Shown here: positions 13,548 to 14,263 of the stretch, piece by piece
Numbering within the stretch: the first letter of the stretch is position 1
How the letters are laid out: each line of letters opens with the position of its first letter
Assembly (NCBI GenBank): GCA_964577195.1
Contig: CAZNYF010000073.1
Location: 1 to 14,263, forward strand
DNA: 14,263 bases
Source of the DNA: HyVt-560 sp964577195
Lineage (GTDB): Bacteria; Pseudomonadota; Gammaproteobacteria; UWMA-0217
Direction: 5' to 3'
The notes under the pieces: generated by a model
Told to the model about the DNA's origin: nothing
The model's database searches: none
Seen by the model: the letters and a program-made list of their open reading frames with translations, nothing else
Made by a program: the position numbers and the translations under genes

Positions 13548-13918
13548 TTTTTTGGCAGGTAGTTGACGTTTGGTAAGTCTTTAAAATCAATATCTTGTGT
13601 CCATACAGCAGCATTAAATTGCTGCGCAGTTGTATAGATAATACTGTCGGCCATCGGCAGCTTGTACTTCAAACTCATCTTGGCAGCGGCGGTTGAGATT
13701 AATGGAGTAAGCGCAACGACTCTCCCTTTTTGAATGGCTGCAAGTGCTTGTAATAAATGATTTTCATCACTTTCACGAAGTATTATTTTGGATATTTCGT
13801 AAATACATATTGTTGGCACTATAAGCTTGTCGGTTTTCTTTATAGGAGCTGCAAATTCTTTTGAGTTCCGGCCTCCTTCAAAGTACTCAAGCCACCCTGA
13901 CGTGTCTACAACGTTCAT
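13544..13918 (-). CDS. vapC: VapC-type PIN-domain toxin
   Basis: A PIN-domain ribonuclease, the toxin of a type II toxin-antitoxin module. Residues 1-124 make up the whole PIN fold: VVDTSGWLEYF with D5, IYEISK with E41, KLPMADSIIYTTAQ with D91, and AVWTQDIDF with D109/D111. These are the acidic residues that bind Mg2+ in PIN nucleases, so the enzyme looks intact. VapC toxins usually cut tRNA or rRNA; the target cannot be told from the sequence. The ATG overlaps the antitoxin stop (ATGA, 13915-13918) without a strong ribosome binding site of its own, so translation is coupled to the antitoxin. By eye it is AT-richer than argH. The gene ends tail to tail with the MazG-like gene. Confidence 0.9.
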   Translation of the reverse strand: MNVVDTSGWLEYFEGGRNSKEFAAPIKKTDKLIVPTICIYEISKIILRESDENHLLQALAAIQKGRVVALTPLISTAAAKMSLKYKLPMADSIIYTTAQQFNAAVWTQDIDFKDLPNVNYLPKN

Positions 13919-14121
13919 AGCCGGTCATTTTCTCTCGTAAACGATGTGTCAATCCCGTTAAGAAACCCTTCAAGTTCAGCAATGTCTCTTTCTGGAATCA
14001 GCTCTATTCTATTTTCGTACTGAACAACCTGTAATCGTTGTCCAGGTGCTAATTGCAACGATTCTCTGATTTCTTTCGGAATCACTACCTGGAACTTAGG
14101 CGAAACTTTCACACTTAACAT
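13915..14121 (-). CDS. vapB: AbrB/MazE-type (VapB) antitoxin
   Basis: Antitoxin of the downstream VapC. The N-terminal 45 residues are a swapped-hairpin AbrB domain: VKVSPKFQVVIPKEIRESLQ, LAPGQRLQVVQYENRIELIP. This domain dimerises and binds DNA. The C-terminal 20 residues (LNGIDTSFTRENDRL) would be the toxin-wrapping tail. Length 68, normal for the family. ATG 14121 has AGG-containing sequence shortly upstream and follows a strong promoter that contains an inverted repeat. Autoregulation by the VapBC complex is expected. Confidence 0.9.
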   Translation of the reverse strand: MLSVKVSPKFQVVIPKEIRESLQLAPGQRLQVVQYENRIELIPERDIAELEGFLNGIDTSFTRENDRL

Positions 14122-14152
14122 ACCTGATACCTATTGATGGAGATAGAGTATG

Positions 14153-14181
14153 ACGATAGTTCTATCGATCATTTGTGTCAA
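14153..14181 (-). promoter_or_regulatory. vapBC promoter
   Basis: On the minus strand, TTGACA (14181-14176) is a perfect -35, followed by a 17-base spacer and TATCGT (14158-14153), a 4 of 6 -10. Transcription would begin about 14146, some 25 bases before the vapB ATG at 14121. This is the best-formed sigma-70 promoter in the window. Confidence 0.75.
14154..14167. promoter_or_regulatory. inverted-repeat operator of vapBC
   Basis: CGATAG-TT-CTATCG is a perfect inverted repeat with 6-bp arms and a 2-bp centre. It covers most of the -10 hexamer and the adjoining spacer, so binding would block RNA polymerase. It is the natural candidate site for autorepression by the AbrB-domain antitoxin with its toxin. 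Confidence 0.6.
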
Positions 14182-14200
14182 CTGCAACCACTACAGTGTT

Positions 14201-14237
14201 CCGATGGGCTAGTACATTAACCAGCCCAAAGTGTCGG
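14201..14237. repeat. imperfect hairpin at the right edge
   Basis: CCGA TGGGCT, a 12-base loop, then AGCCCA, a 5-base bulge and TCGG. The 6-bp inner stem and the 4-bp outer stem both match. It lies upstream of vapB, outside its promoter. No T-tract follows on either strand. It may be part of a structure that continues beyond the window. Confidence 0.35.
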
Positions 14238-14263
14238 TCTCAGTGAGTCATCAAGCGGTTAGA

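Noticed and set aside
1..14263. CRISPR array, rRNA, complete tRNA, prophage or insertion sequence
   Set aside because: No regularly spaced repeats, no transposase or integrase frame and no complete RNA gene are visible in the window.

Overview
The window looks like a chromosomal segment of a gammaproteobacterium. The order argH, then divergent algZ-algR, then hemC-hemD-hemX-hemY is the arrangement I know from Pseudomonas and relatives. I cannot place the genus. A run of exactly 100 N inside hemC shows that this is a scaffolded draft assembly.

Layout. (1) 1-3109, minus strand: a REP-like hairpin at the left edge, an orphan 199-residue protein, and a two-gene unit in which a DUF6502-type helix-turn-helix protein overlaps a downstream lipoprotein gene. 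(2) 3110-3414: a repeat-rich divergent intergenic region, followed on the plus strand by an exported FecR-like protein that ends in a clear intrinsic terminator. (3) 4590-5048: a membrane protein of the FxsA family. (4) 5107-9173, minus strand: the haem-pathway operon hemC-hemD-hemX-hemY, tightly packed, with a TATAAT box just upstream of a TTG start for hemC. (5) 9226-9732, plus strand: an exported thioredoxin-fold protein (CHYC), divergent from hemC and convergent with algR. (6) 9781-11593, minus strand: the AlgZ/AlgR two-component pair (LytS-type kinase, LytTR response regulator). (7) 11707-13547, plus strand: argH, translationally coupled to a MazG-like pyrophosphohydrolase. (8) 13544-14121, minus strand: a VapBC-type toxin-antitoxin pair whose promoter carries a perfect inverted repeat.

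How the genes work together. HemC and HemD convert porphobilinogen to uroporphyrinogen III; HemX and HemY are membrane proteins encoded with them. AlgZR normally controls surface and virulence-type programmes and sits beside the hem genes in Pseudomonas. ArgH performs the last step of arginine synthesis. The MazG-like protein may hydrolyse nucleotides. The least understood part is 916-4461, where a putative DNA-binding protein, a lipoprotein with two C-x8-C pairs and an exported FecR-like protein surround one regulatory region. That is my best candidate for an undescribed system, but its function is unknown and I do not claim one.

Start codons were moved from the longest open frames for the lipoprotein, hemX, hemC, the thioredoxin-like gene and algR. 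The hemC end was corrected by reading the frame on the far side of the N gap.
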